47,455 nucleotides of DNA from PHAA01 sp964584415. Lineage in GTDB: Bacteria > Bacillota > Syntrophomonadia > Syntrophomonadales > Syntrophomonadaceae. Both the position numbers and the translations under genes were made by a program. Under the pieces are notes generated by a model that made no database searches, had not been told where the DNA came from, and worked only from the letters and a program-made list of their open reading frames with translations. The stretch is taken from the NCBI GenBank assembly GCA_964584415.1, contig CAZOZX010000004.1, positions 1 to 47,455 of the forward strand, read 5' to 3'. This document shows, piece after piece, positions 25,203 through 33,380 of the stretch (its first letter is position 1; the number at the start of each line of letters is the position of its first letter).

Positions 25203-26864
25203 GTGCCTGAGGATGCACGGCTGAACATAATTCCCCTGGGCGGTTTGGGGGAAATCGGCAAAAACATGACGGCAATCAGATACCAGGATACTATTGTTGT
25301 CATCGATTGCGGACTCATGTTTCCTGAGGACGAATTGTTGGGTATTGACGTAGTTATTCCTGATATATCTTATCTGATTGAAAATAGGGAAAAAGTCAAA
25401 GCTATTCTTCTAACCCATGGTCATGAGGACCATGTGGGCGCTTTACCTTTTGTGTTAAAGGAAATTAATCCTCCCATATACGGGAGTAAGCTTACCTTAG
25501 GTATTGTAGAAGGAAAGTTGAAAGAAAGCAGCATAAATAATGCGACCCTGAATATCGTGAGACCACGGGATTCAATTTACATCGATCAGCTGGAAATCGA
25601 GTTTTTTAGGGTCAGTCATAGCATACCAGATGCCCTGGGTATAGCAATCCATACTCCTTTGGGAATAATCTTTCATACCGGAGACTTTAAAATTGACCAA
25701 ACTCCTGTAGATGGACAGGTAATTGATTTCCGGAAGATGGCTGAGTTAGGCGAAAAAGGCGTTTTAGTCATGTTCAGCGATAGCACTAATGCTGATAGAG
25801 CGGGCTTTACTCCATCCGAGAAGGTTATTGGGCATACCTTTGATGAGGTGTTTGGCAGGTGCGAGGGCAGGATAATTGTGACGACCTTTGCTTCCAATGT
25901 TCATCGTATACAGCAGGTCATTGACACCGCGGTAAAATACGATCGCAAGGTAGCCGTGGTTGGACGCAGTATGGTCAACAATGTAAGAGTTTCCAACCAG
26001 CTCGGTTATATGGATATACCAGAGGGCACATTGATTGAACTGGAAGATATCAATAGATATCCCCCAGAGAAAATTGTAATAGCTACCACAGGTTCACAGG
26101 GTGAACCTATGTCGGCTTTAAGCAGAATGGCAACTGCCGACCATCGTTGGGTCGGGATTAACAGCGGGGATACGGTTATTATATCGGCTACACCTGTTCC
26201 CGGTAATGAAAAAATGGTTTCCAAGACTATTGATCTTTTATTTAAACAGGGAGCGGAGGTTATTTACGAAAGGGAAATGGGTGTTCATGTCTCTGGACAT
26301 GCTTCCCAGGAAGAGCTCAAATTAGTTCTCAACCTGATTAAACCTCGTTATTTTATTCCCGTTCATGGTGAATGCAGGCACCTGATGAAGCACGCAAAAA
26401 TTGCCGAAAGCCTTGGCATACCGCATTCCCGCATTTTTGTCGCGGAGAATGGTCAAGTGATAGAAATAAGTAAGAAAAAAGCCCAGGTTACAGGTAGAGT
26501 CACCGCCGGCAAGGTGCTGGTAGACGGTCTAGGTGTAGGTGACGTGGGAAATATAGTTCTCCGCGACCGGCGTCAATTATCCCAGGATGGAATAATGATT
26601 GTGGTGGTCTCGATTAATAAAGAAACCGGTGAGATTGTGTCTGGCCCGGACATTGTAACCAGAGGATTTGTTTATGTAAGAGAATCCGAGCAACTAATAG
26701 AAAATTCTAAGCTAAAAGTCCGCGAAGCCATGGAACAGTCAGCCCGTAAGAACGTAACCGAATGGGCGGTAATCAAATCCCAGATTCGAGATAAACTAGG
26801 TAAACATCTTTTCGAGGTTACTGGTCGGCGGCCTATGATAATGCCGATAATTATGGAAATCTAA
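25203..26864 (+). CDS. rnj: Ribonuclease J
   Basis: Metallo-beta-lactamase/beta-CASP RNase acting as 5' exonuclease and endonuclease in mRNA decay and rRNA maturation. The 553 residues show the metal motif H72-x-H74-x-D76-H77, HTGDFKID, the beta-CASP region with SDSTNADR and ATTGSQGEP, HVSGHA, and a C-terminal domain. Start GTG 25203 follows GGAGGTG. Whether it is the J1 or J2 type cannot be told from one copy. RNase Y is encoded further down the window. Confidence 0.95.
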   Translation: MPEDARLNIIPLGGLGEIGKNMTAIRYQDTIVVIDCGLMFPEDELLGIDVVIPDISYLIENREKVKAILLTHGHEDHVGALPFVLKEINPPIYGSKLTLGIVEGKLKESSINNATLNIVRPRDSIYIDQLEIEFFRVSHSIPDALGIAIHTPLGIIFHTGDFKIDQTPVDGQVIDFRKMAELGEKGVLVMFSDSTNADRAGFTPSEKVIGHTFDEVFGRCEGRIIVTTFASNVHRIQQVIDTAVKYDRKVAVVGRSMVNNVRVSNQLGYMDIPEGTLIELEDINRYPPEKIVIATTGSQGEPMSALSRMATADHRWVGINSGDTVIISATPVPGNEKMVSKTIDLLFKQGAEVIYEREMGVHVSGHASQEELKLVLNLIKPRYFIPVHGECRHLMKHAKIAESLGIPHSRIFVAENGQVIEISKKKAQVTGRVTAGKVLVDGLGVGDVGNIVLRDRRQLSQDGIMIVVVSINKETGEIVSGPDIVTRGFVYVRESEQLIENSKLKVREAMEQSARKNVTEWAVIKSQIRDKLGKHLFEVTGRRPMIMPIIMEI

Positions 26865-26898
26865 AATCGATCTAATCGATCTTCTAATTAAAACTGCT

Positions 26899-26927
26899 AT
26901 CCCCCGAACACAAGTCGGGGGATTTTT
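26899..26927 (+). terminator. Terminator after the RNase J gene
   Basis: Perfect 9-bp stem ATCCCCCGA / TCGGGGGAT with a 7-base loop and TTTT tail. Confidence 0.88.
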
Positions 26928-27031
26928 CATTCTTTCCACTACAAATAACCAGTTAAACAGCCGTATGTATGATTTGTTGGAGATGCGGTAAATCTAAGAA
27001 AAATTAACGTATTGGAAAGGAGAATATACAA

Positions 27032-27730
27032 TTGAATGAAGAAAATCCAATCCCCCAGGAACAAGATCAAAATCCTAAACTTGAGAATATAAAGGAACTT
27101 GGGCAGATTGACATACCTAATTTCAAAAGTGATTTCCATTGCTTGACCATCGCAGGACAGGTGGAAGGGCACCTTGTTTTGCCGCCCCAAAATAAGACCA
27201 CCCGGTACGAACATGTTATACCCCAACTGGTTGCAATAGAGGAAAATCCACAGATTAAAGGGCTTCTGGTAGTGCTGAACACAGTGGGCGGTGATGTGGA
27301 AGCAGGCTTGGCGTTGGCTGAGATGATAGCCGGGCTGTCAAAGCCTACTGTCTCTATAGTAATCGGAGGAGGGCATTCGATCGGATCCAGCATTGCTGTC
27401 AGTGCAGATTACTCTTTCATAGCACCATCTGCCACCATGACTATCCATCCCATTCGTCTTACTGGATTAGTGATCGGTGTACCGCAAACATATGAATACT
27501 TGGACAAAATGCAGGATCGGGTAGTTAAATTCGTAGTGGAACACTCAAAAATCAGTGAAGCAAAGTTTCGTGAACTCATGTTCCGCACCGGTGATCTGGC
27601 CCGGGATATTGGGACCGTATTGGTCGGCAGAGACGCTGTCGACTGCGGGCTGGTAGATGACGTGGGCGGCCTACATGAGGCTTTGCATAAACTACATGAG
27701 TTAAAGGATGGAGGTGGTCAATTGCAATGA
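27032..27730 (+). CDS. tepA: TepA-like ClpP-fold serine protease
   Basis: ClpP-fold peptidase (YmfB/TepA family) of 232 residues, related to the Bacillus translocation-enhancing protein and to signal-peptide-degrading proteases. The catalytic serine S116 lies in GGGHSIGSS and a histidine H139 in TMTIHPIR. No signal peptide is seen; the acidic, glutamine-rich N-terminal 25 residues look disordered. Start TTG 27032 follows AAAGGAG. It overlaps ylzJ by 4 bases, the same order as in Bacillus ahead of spoIIIE. Confidence 0.9.
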   Translation: MNEENPIPQEQDQNPKLENIKELGQIDIPNFKSDFHCLTIAGQVEGHLVLPPQNKTTRYEHVIPQLVAIEENPQIKGLLVVLNTVGGDVEAGLALAEMIAGLSKPTVSIVIGGGHSIGSSIAVSADYSFIAPSATMTIHPIRLTGLVIGVPQTYEYLDKMQDRVVKFVVEHSKISEAKFRELMFRTGDLARDIGTVLVGRDAVDCGLVDDVGGLHEALHKLHELKDGGGQLQ

Positions 27731-27933
27731 TTATATTCGTTCCTGATCCTCAGGAAATCATTAATACCATAGAATATATGAAAACGGTTCAAATCCAACT
27801 TCCATCGGGTGGATTCGTCAATGCTGAGCCGCTGGCCTATAACCAGATCAGAATAATCGGAGTAGTCAGTACTGATCCGATGGATTATATGGATGAGAGG
27901 TATCAACCTGGAATGGTAGTTACTGTCCAATGA
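27727..27933 (+). CDS. ylzJ: YlzJ-like small protein
   Basis: A 68-residue protein recognisable as YlzJ-like by sequence (PSGGFVNAEPL, STDPMDYM, YQPGMVV) and by position directly after tepA, as in Bacillus. The ATG overlaps the tepA stop (ATGA). Function is unknown in the family as far as I know. Confidence 0.85.
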   Translation: MIIFVPDPQEIINTIEYMKTVQIQLPSGGFVNAEPLAYNQIRIIGVVSTDPMDYMDERYQPGMVVTVQ

Positions 27934-27984
27934 TAGAGCATACCCTCAGCTAATTAGTATAGTCTATATAAGTGCATGCAACCC

Positions 27985-28087
27985 AAAAAGGCTTAGAGCA
28001 AGGTAATCAGAAAGCCTGTGATTAAAGCGTACATGAGGTACGGCGATTGAACAGGATTTCGAATTATCGATGCGATCAGCCTTTTTT
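27985..28087 (+). ncRNA. Candidate structured leader RNA ending in a terminator-like stem, upstream of uppP
   Basis: AAAAAGGCT (27985-27993) can pair with AGCCTTTTT (28078-28086), enclosing about 84 bases. Inside are hairpins TAATCA / TGATTA (28004-28009, 28019-28024), CGTAC / GTACG around the loop ATGAG (near 28028-28042), and TCGA ATTA TCGA (near 28059-28070). The outer 3' arm ends in six T, so the whole looks like a junction RNA or attenuator. It matches no riboswitch I recognise. Evidence is base pairing only. Confidence 0.35.
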
Positions 28088-28094
28088 ACGTCTG

Positions 28095-28120
28095 AGGGTG
28101 CGTTCGCCACAACGTGCCCT
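28095..28120 (+). repeat. Ten-base-pair hairpin between the structured RNA and the uppP promoter
   Basis: AGGGTGCGTT and AACGTGCCCT pair along ten positions, including two G-U pairs, around a 6-base loop. It is not followed by a proper T run, so I do not call it a terminator. Confidence 0.45.
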
Positions 28121-28148
28121 TATATTAGTAATTTTTCTCAATTGGCTG

Positions 28149-28157
28149 TGCTATAAT
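28149..28157 (+). promoter_or_regulatory. Extended -10 promoter of uppP
   Basis: TG at 28149-28150, one base, then perfect TATAAT at 28152-28157, 31 bases before the uppP start. No good -35 box is present, which is usual for extended -10 promoters. Confidence 0.55.
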
Positions 28158-28188
28158 AACTAAAGCATTTATAGGGGAGGTAACTCTA

Positions 28189-28968
28189 TTGACGATTCTG
28201 CAGGCTTTATTTCTGGGTGCTCTGCAGGGATTAACGGAATTTTTGCCTGTAAGCAGTTCCGGTCACCTGGTTATATTTCAGCATATTTTCGGGATTAGCG
28301 AGGGTGCATTAGCGTTTGATGTTCTGTTGCATTTGGGTACCCTCATTGCTGTTTTTGTGGCTTTTTGGGATGACATTCTGGCAATTATCAAGCAGCCTTT
28401 TTCCCGGCTTACCTATCTGATAATAGTTGGCTGCATTCCGGCAGGATTGATGGGTTATTTTCTGCAGCCCCTGTTCGAACAGGCATTTGAATCATTGTTA
28501 GTGGTAGGTATAGGATTATTAATTACCGGTTTGGTGCTAAAGGTATCTGAGATTGCGGCGGATAATTCGCTTAGTATGAAGGAGATAGAAGAAACAACTT
28601 ATTGGAATGTTTTGTTCATAGGCGTATTGCAGGGAATAGCTATTATTCCTGGTATCTCCCGGTCCGGCTCAACCATCGCTGGCGGATTGTTGGCTGGTTT
28701 AGATCGCACCTTTGCAGCTCGTTACTCATTTCTGGTAGCTGTTCCAGTGATTTTGGGGGCCGCGGTGGTGCAATTAAAGGACATCTCTGCCAGTGGTGTT
28801 ACGGGAGCGATTCTCCCTATGATAGTTGGTCCCTTGACTGCGGCGGTGTCTGGTTTTATTGCTATTAAAATTGTCATGAGATTGGTGCACAACGGTCGAT
28901 TATCGGTATTTTCTTACTACTGCTGGACAGTCGGGGGACTAACCATATTGGCAAGTACCCTTTATTAG
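28189..28968 (+). CDS. uppP: Undecaprenyl-diphosphatase
   Basis: BacA/UppP-family integral membrane phosphatase that recycles undecaprenyl diphosphate to the lipid carrier used in cell-wall synthesis and gives bacitracin resistance when abundant. The 259-residue protein has E17 and the serine-rich box in LTEFLPVSSSGHLVIF, and the second signature PGISRSGSTI, between several hydrophobic helices. Start TTG 28189 lies eight bases after GGGGAGG. It is transcribed from its own promoter. Confidence 0.95.
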   Translation: MTILQALFLGALQGLTEFLPVSSSGHLVIFQHIFGISEGALAFDVLLHLGTLIAVFVAFWDDILAIIKQPFSRLTYLIIVGCIPAGLMGYFLQPLFEQAFESLLVVGIGLLITGLVLKVSEIAADNSLSMKEIEETTYWNVLFIGVLQGIAIIPGISRSGSTIAGGLLAGLDRTFAARYSFLVAVPVILGAAVVQLKDISASGVTGAILPMIVGPLTAAVSGFIAIKIVMRLVHNGRLSVFSYYCWTVGGLTILASTLY

Positions 28969-29104
28969 TTGATAATCAGACTCGTCTTCTTTTCTTCATC
29001 TAATACATATTTAGTTTTAAGGTCTTTGGCTAATCAAATTGATCTTGCGATAAAGTTTCCTCTTAAAGTGACTCTGCAAATTGTACTAAAAGGATGTTAA
29101 GCGA

Positions 29105-31333
29105 ATGGCAAAAAAGAAGCCAACTCGGACAGCAAATAAGGTCACTGAACAACCATCATCGGCTAAACTGGAACTTCGAGATACACCGATAAGAGCTGAG
29201 ATAGCATCTGTTATACTGTTGATGGCAGCAATATTTATGCTGGTATCACTCAAAAATGCAGATGGCTTGGCCAGCGATAAGCAATTTATCGGGGTTTTAG
29301 GCACTTACCTGACCACGGTGCTAAAAAGTCTATTTGGGTCCATAGCTATATTAACGCCTTTCTTTATTCTTTTCTGGGCGATACATATTAGTCTATATAA
29401 AAAATGGTGGTCAATACGCATGTGGGGCCTTTCGTTATTTTTCCTGGGTATTCTTGTTTATAATAGTAATTTCCAAATTCCGCTGGGTCTTAATCCCTGG
29501 GAGGCGGCCCTAAAAGGTATAGGTGGTGGCTACGTTGGTGGTGGACTAGCTTTCATCCTGGTAAGTTTATTAGGCAGAATCGGATTATCGGTGCTTCTGA
29601 TACTATGCCTGATTCTATCGATTGTTATGGTGCTGGAAAAATCTTTATCAGAAATTGGATCCTTATTATGGAACCGTTTTAAATTTCTTAAAGCGGGGAT
29701 AACAGACAGAATGTTTTATGAAGTGGAAGAGCCTGCTAATAATAGTATTGATACTCCGCCCCGGGAGGCAGTGATAATTAACGCCAATAACAGCCCTTTA
29801 CCCAGCAATGAAAACCATGTTGTTCACCCACCAGCTGTAGATCCACCCGTCAGAGAGGTACAGCTTTCCAAAAGTAGGACTTCCAGTCAGTTGGAATTGG
29901 TTTATCGCAGCAAGGAACAGTCAAGCAGCTATATAAAACCTTCCATTGAGATGTTGACTAATGTAGATAGCGATCGTTCCATTGATAAAAAGAATATAAA
30001 AGACAGTATCGCTATTCTGGAGGATACATTTACCAGTTTCGGCGTGAGTGTGAAAGTAAACCAAGTTAGTTGCGGTCCGGCTGTCACCAGATATGAGCTC
30101 ACTCCAGCGCCAGGCGTGAAGATCAGTAAGATCATAAGCCTTACCGACGATTTACAACTGAATTTAGCAGCGCCTGGTATTCGTATTGAGGCTCCTATCC
30201 CCGGAAAGTCAGCTATTGGTATCGAAGTCCCCAGTTCCAAGATAGGCAGTGTAGGGTTACGCAACATACTGGGCTCTCTTTCTTTCAAAAAGCTTAATAG
30301 CCCCTTGGCTATTGCTCTGGGTGAAGACATATCAGGTAATCCCGTGGTAGCAAAATTGAGTGATATGCCTCATCTGTTAATTGCCGGTTCTACTGGTTCC
30401 GGTAAGAGTGTTTGCCTCAACAGCATTATAATAAGCTTGCTTTATAATACGACCCCGGACGAATTGAAGTTGGTGTTTATCGATCCTAAAATGGTTGAAC
30501 TGACTGTCTATAACGGAATCCCCCATTTGATGACGCCGGTAGTTACTGATCCCAAGAAAGCTGCCGTGGTCTTACGCTGGATGACTACTGAGATGGAAAA
30601 GCGTTACAAGATGTTTGCCGACCTGGGTGTGCGTGATATCTATCGTTATAACCAGACTGCACCACCACTCCCTTTTGTGGTGATTATTATTGATGAATTA
30701 GCTGATTTAATGATGGTCGCACCGGTTGAGGTAGAAGATTCTATCTGTCGTTTGGCGCAAATGGCCCGGGCTGCCGGAATGCACCTGATAGTAGCTACCC
30801 AGCGTCCATCAGTTGATGTTGTCACCGGCATTATTAAGGCAAATATCCCGTCACGGATTGCCTTCGCAGTATCCTCTCAAACCGATTCCCGCACTATATT
30901 GGATATTGGAGGTGCAGAGAAACTCCTGGGAAAAGGTGATATGCTCTTTGCGCCGGTTGGTACGGTAAAACCCTGCCGAGTTCAGGGGGCATTTGTATCT
31001 GATCGTGACATTGAGGCAACGGTTAATTTTATTAAAAGCCAGACTGCCAGTGGTGAAAATGTCGACCAATTCCATGAAGTAGAGATGTCTCTTGACCAAG
31101 CTGATTATGATGGCGGAGATGATCTTTTTTGGGAAGCAGTCAGGGTAATAGTGGAGAACCAGAAGGCTTCTGTATCTTTTTTACAGCGCAAACTTCGAAT
31201 AGGTTACTCGAGGGCCGCTCGCCTAATGGATATTATTGAGGAACGCGGCATAGTTTCGGAGGCTGACTTAAACAAAAAGAGAGAGATACTGATAGATGAA
31301 CAACAGTTGGAAAAGTTGTACGCTAATAGATAA
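29105..31333 (+). CDS. spoIIIE: SpoIIIE/FtsK-type DNA translocase
   Basis: Hexameric dsDNA pump that clears or moves chromosomes through the division or sporulation septum. The 742 residues start with a basic tail and four membrane helices (about 35-180). A linker follows, then the RecA-like motor with Walker A GSTGSGKS at 428-435 and Walker B D530-E531 in VIIIDELADLMM. The C-terminal gamma winged helix (about 668-735) reads KASVSFLQRKLRIGYSRAAR and recognises polar DNA motifs. The ATG is preceded by AAAGGATG. Position after tepA-ylzJ matches Bacillus spoIIIE, so I use that symbol; the division role of FtsK is equally possible. Confidence 0.95.
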   Translation: MAKKKPTRTANKVTEQPSSAKLELRDTPIRAEIASVILLMAAIFMLVSLKNADGLASDKQFIGVLGTYLTTVLKSLFGSIAILTPFFILFWAIHISLYKKWWSIRMWGLSLFFLGILVYNSNFQIPLGLNPWEAALKGIGGGYVGGGLAFILVSLLGRIGLSVLLILCLILSIVMVLEKSLSEIGSLLWNRFKFLKAGITDRMFYEVEEPANNSIDTPPREAVIINANNSPLPSNENHVVHPPAVDPPVREVQLSKSRTSSQLELVYRSKEQSSSYIKPSIEMLTNVDSDRSIDKKNIKDSIAILEDTFTSFGVSVKVNQVSCGPAVTRYELTPAPGVKISKIISLTDDLQLNLAAPGIRIEAPIPGKSAIGIEVPSSKIGSVGLRNILGSLSFKKLNSPLAIALGEDISGNPVVAKLSDMPHLLIAGSTGSGKSVCLNSIIISLLYNTTPDELKLVFIDPKMVELTVYNGIPHLMTPVVTDPKKAAVVLRWMTTEMEKRYKMFADLGVRDIYRYNQTAPPLPFVVIIIDELADLMMVAPVEVEDSICRLAQMARAAGMHLIVATQRPSVDVVTGIIKANIPSRIAFAVSSQTDSRTILDIGGAEKLLGKGDMLFAPVGTVKPCRVQGAFVSDRDIEATVNFIKSQTASGENVDQFHEVEMSLDQADYDGGDDLFWEAVRVIVENQKASVSFLQRKLRIGYSRAARLMDIIEERGIVSEADLNKKREILIDEQQLEKLYANR

Positions 31334-31385
31334 ACTATGTTAGTATGGTCCTAAGCATTTATTAAGGTCAAGTGGAGGCTTACCA

Positions 31386-32360
31386 ATGAAGCTTACCGCA
31401 CGAGAAAGAGAGATAGTTGAAGCGCTGCAGAAGCAACCGCTGATTTCACAGGACGAACTCGCCCAGCATTTTGGTATAAGCCGCTCATCAGTTGCTGTTC
31501 ATATTTCAAACCTGATGAAAAAAGGTGTGATACTAGGAAAAGGGTATGTTTTCAACAAAAAGGTTTCTATAGTTGTTCTGGGGCAAGTTTATTTGGAAAT
31601 TAAGGTGGTTGGGGATAAAGACCAATGCCATATTGATATAGGGCATGCAGGTTTTGCTCGAGACGTTTGCCAGGCATTATCGGGCTATGGGATTAGTTCG
31701 AAAGTTATCACTATGGTGGGCAATGAAGACTTGGGTACACAATTACTTAATGAATTACAAAACCTCGATGCTGACACATCAACTGTTTATCGTCACCCTT
31801 CGAAAAAAACCTGCAAAAAGATCATTGCTGCCGGTGGATTAATATTTGAAGAAGGTTATACACAGGAAGACTATCAGCAGGCCATATACACAAGGGAATG
31901 GGTAGCCTCTAATTGTGACTGGCTGATTGTCGAACCGCAATTTCTTGAATATGTAAGCAGAAGAATTGCAAATCGTCCAGATAAAAATGCCTGCGTCTGC
32001 AGCACCTGGTATCTTAGCGACCGCAAACCGCCGATTATGAATATCCCCAATATATTGGTCCTGGGCGTTGATGATTTCCTGGACTACGATCGCTATGTGA
32101 ATACCGGATTGGAGCTGCTGCAGTCAGGAACCCAAAACTGCATAATTACTGATGGTAAAGATAATATGGTCTTAGTCAACCGCTCGGGTATCAGCGATTA
32201 TCCTTTATTGCCTAATCAGTCATTCAATAGCCAGCGGGACCTGCATTTCTTTATGGCGGGCTTAGTCTATGGCCTATCTTCCGGTTATCCAATTAGGCAA
32301 GCGATGAGAATTGCCGGCGGGACAGCCCAGACGGTAAGAGAAAAAATTTCGACCGAATAG
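31386..32360 (+). CDS. Winged-helix protein fused to a degenerate PfkB-type kinase domain
   Basis: The 324-residue protein begins with a winged helix-turn-helix (about 2-52, QDELAQHFGISRSSVAVHIS), followed by a ribokinase/PfkB-like fold (about 57-315). Fold markers remain (VITMVGNEDLG, then NILVLGVDDF and FFMAGLVYGLSSG). The catalytic signature normally DTxGAGDxFxAG reads NSQRDLHFFMAG at 281-292, with histidine 287 in place of the catalytic aspartate and no GAG anion hole. The first PfkB box is also eroded (IGHAGFARD). It is therefore probably a regulator that senses a sugar or nucleoside with a dead kinase domain. SD and ATG are normal. It sits 52 bp after spoIIIE and 12 bp before rodZ. Confidence 0.8.
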   Translation: MKLTAREREIVEALQKQPLISQDELAQHFGISRSSVAVHISNLMKKGVILGKGYVFNKKVSIVVLGQVYLEIKVVGDKDQCHIDIGHAGFARDVCQALSGYGISSKVITMVGNEDLGTQLLNELQNLDADTSTVYRHPSKKTCKKIIAAGGLIFEEGYTQEDYQQAIYTREWVASNCDWLIVEPQFLEYVSRRIANRPDKNACVCSTWYLSDRKPPIMNIPNILVLGVDDFLDYDRYVNTGLELLQSGTQNCIITDGKDNMVLVNRSGISDYPLLPNQSFNSQRDLHFFMAGLVYGLSSGYPIRQAMRIAGGTAQTVREKISTE

Positions 32361-32372
32361 ATCATTTCGGGG

Positions 32373-33368
32373 GTGATTTCGATAGCTAACTTCGGTGACA
32401 GACTTCGTATGGAGAGAGAGAAGCAGGGTTTCTCTCTGGCTGACGTAGCCCAGGAAACGAAAATACGCCAGCATTATCTTGTTGCCCTGGAGAATGAAGA
32501 TTTTGATAGTCTGCCGGCAAGAGTATATTCAGTTGGTTTTGTGGCAAGTTACGCACGGTTTCTAAAATTGGATGCTGACAAGCTGGTTAAGGATTTCAAG
32601 AATATTGCCTATATCAATGAACCTGTGGATATAGATTTGCCCGAACCAGTTTCTGAAGGAAAGGTATTTGGATTCCCAGTTAGAAATGTACTGGCAGCAA
32701 CCATATTTTTGGCGCTGGTTATCTGGCTGGGCAATTACGTCGCCAGCTATATTTCACAGCGGGCTATAATACAGCCGCCTTTGATTGAGCAATCCAATAC
32801 TGATCCGGCATCTGAGAATAATGCGGTATCGAGTAAACTCGCGCTAGCCGTTCAAGCCCAAGAGAGGAGTTGGGTTCAGGTTATCGTGGATGGAAACGTA
32901 GTCTATGTAGGAACAATGGCAGTGGGAGAAAGTCAGTCTTTTTCCGGTCAAGAAAGAATTGATCTGAGGACTGGCAACGCCGGGGGAATAAATCTGATCC
33001 TTAATGGTATTCCGGTGGAGTCCTTGGGAGCATCCGGCCAAATTGCGGAAAAGACGTTTACCCTTGATCTTAACGGTAATAGAGATCAAACTGTCCCTAA
33101 TGTCAATCAAACGAGAGAAGACGCTGGTGGATTGAATCTGCTTATACAGGCGCAACAGCCAAGCTGGGTACAAGTTGTGGCGGATGGGCAGACAGTATAT
33201 TCGCGAACTATGGCAGAAGGCGAGATTCAAACCTTTTCTGCCCAACAAAAGATTTGGCTCAAAACTGGTAACGCCGGGGGAATTATATTGCGACTGAACA
33301 ACCAACCGGTTGAACCACTAGGTTCCTTAGGACAGATTGCAGAAAAAACCTTCAGCGCAAAAGAATAG
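32373..33368 (+). CDS. rodZ: RodZ-like protein with two tandem DUF4115 domains
   Basis: Bitopic cell-shape protein, an MreB partner. Residues about 7-75 form a HTH_25 domain (GDRLRMEREKQGFSLADVAQ), a membrane helix follows at about 104-126, then a linker. The C terminus contains two copies of the DUF4115 domain, about 156-230 and 255-329, sharing the patterns SWVQV, DGNVVY/DGQTVY, GNAGG and GQIAEKTF. Most RodZ proteins have one copy. The start is odd. GTG 32373 is the nearest ordinary start but lies inside the ribosome binding site GGGGGTGAT, whereas ATA 32382 is eight bases from it and would give MANFGDRLR. I report the GTG coordinate for safety. Function as RodZ is by domain order and by Bacillus synteny with ymfM. 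Confidence 0.88.
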   Translation: MISIANFGDRLRMEREKQGFSLADVAQETKIRQHYLVALENEDFDSLPARVYSVGFVASYARFLKLDADKLVKDFKNIAYINEPVDIDLPEPVSEGKVFGFPVRNVLAATIFLALVIWLGNYVASYISQRAIIQPPLIEQSNTDPASENNAVSSKLALAVQAQERSWVQVIVDGNVVYVGTMAVGESQSFSGQERIDLRTGNAGGINLILNGIPVESLGASGQIAEKTFTLDLNGNRDQTVPNVNQTREDAGGLNLLIQAQQPSWVQVVADGQTVYSRTMAEGEIQTFSAQQKIWLKTGNAGGIILRLNNQPVEPLGSLGQIAEKTFSAKE

Positions 33369-33380
33369 GAGATATTTTTC

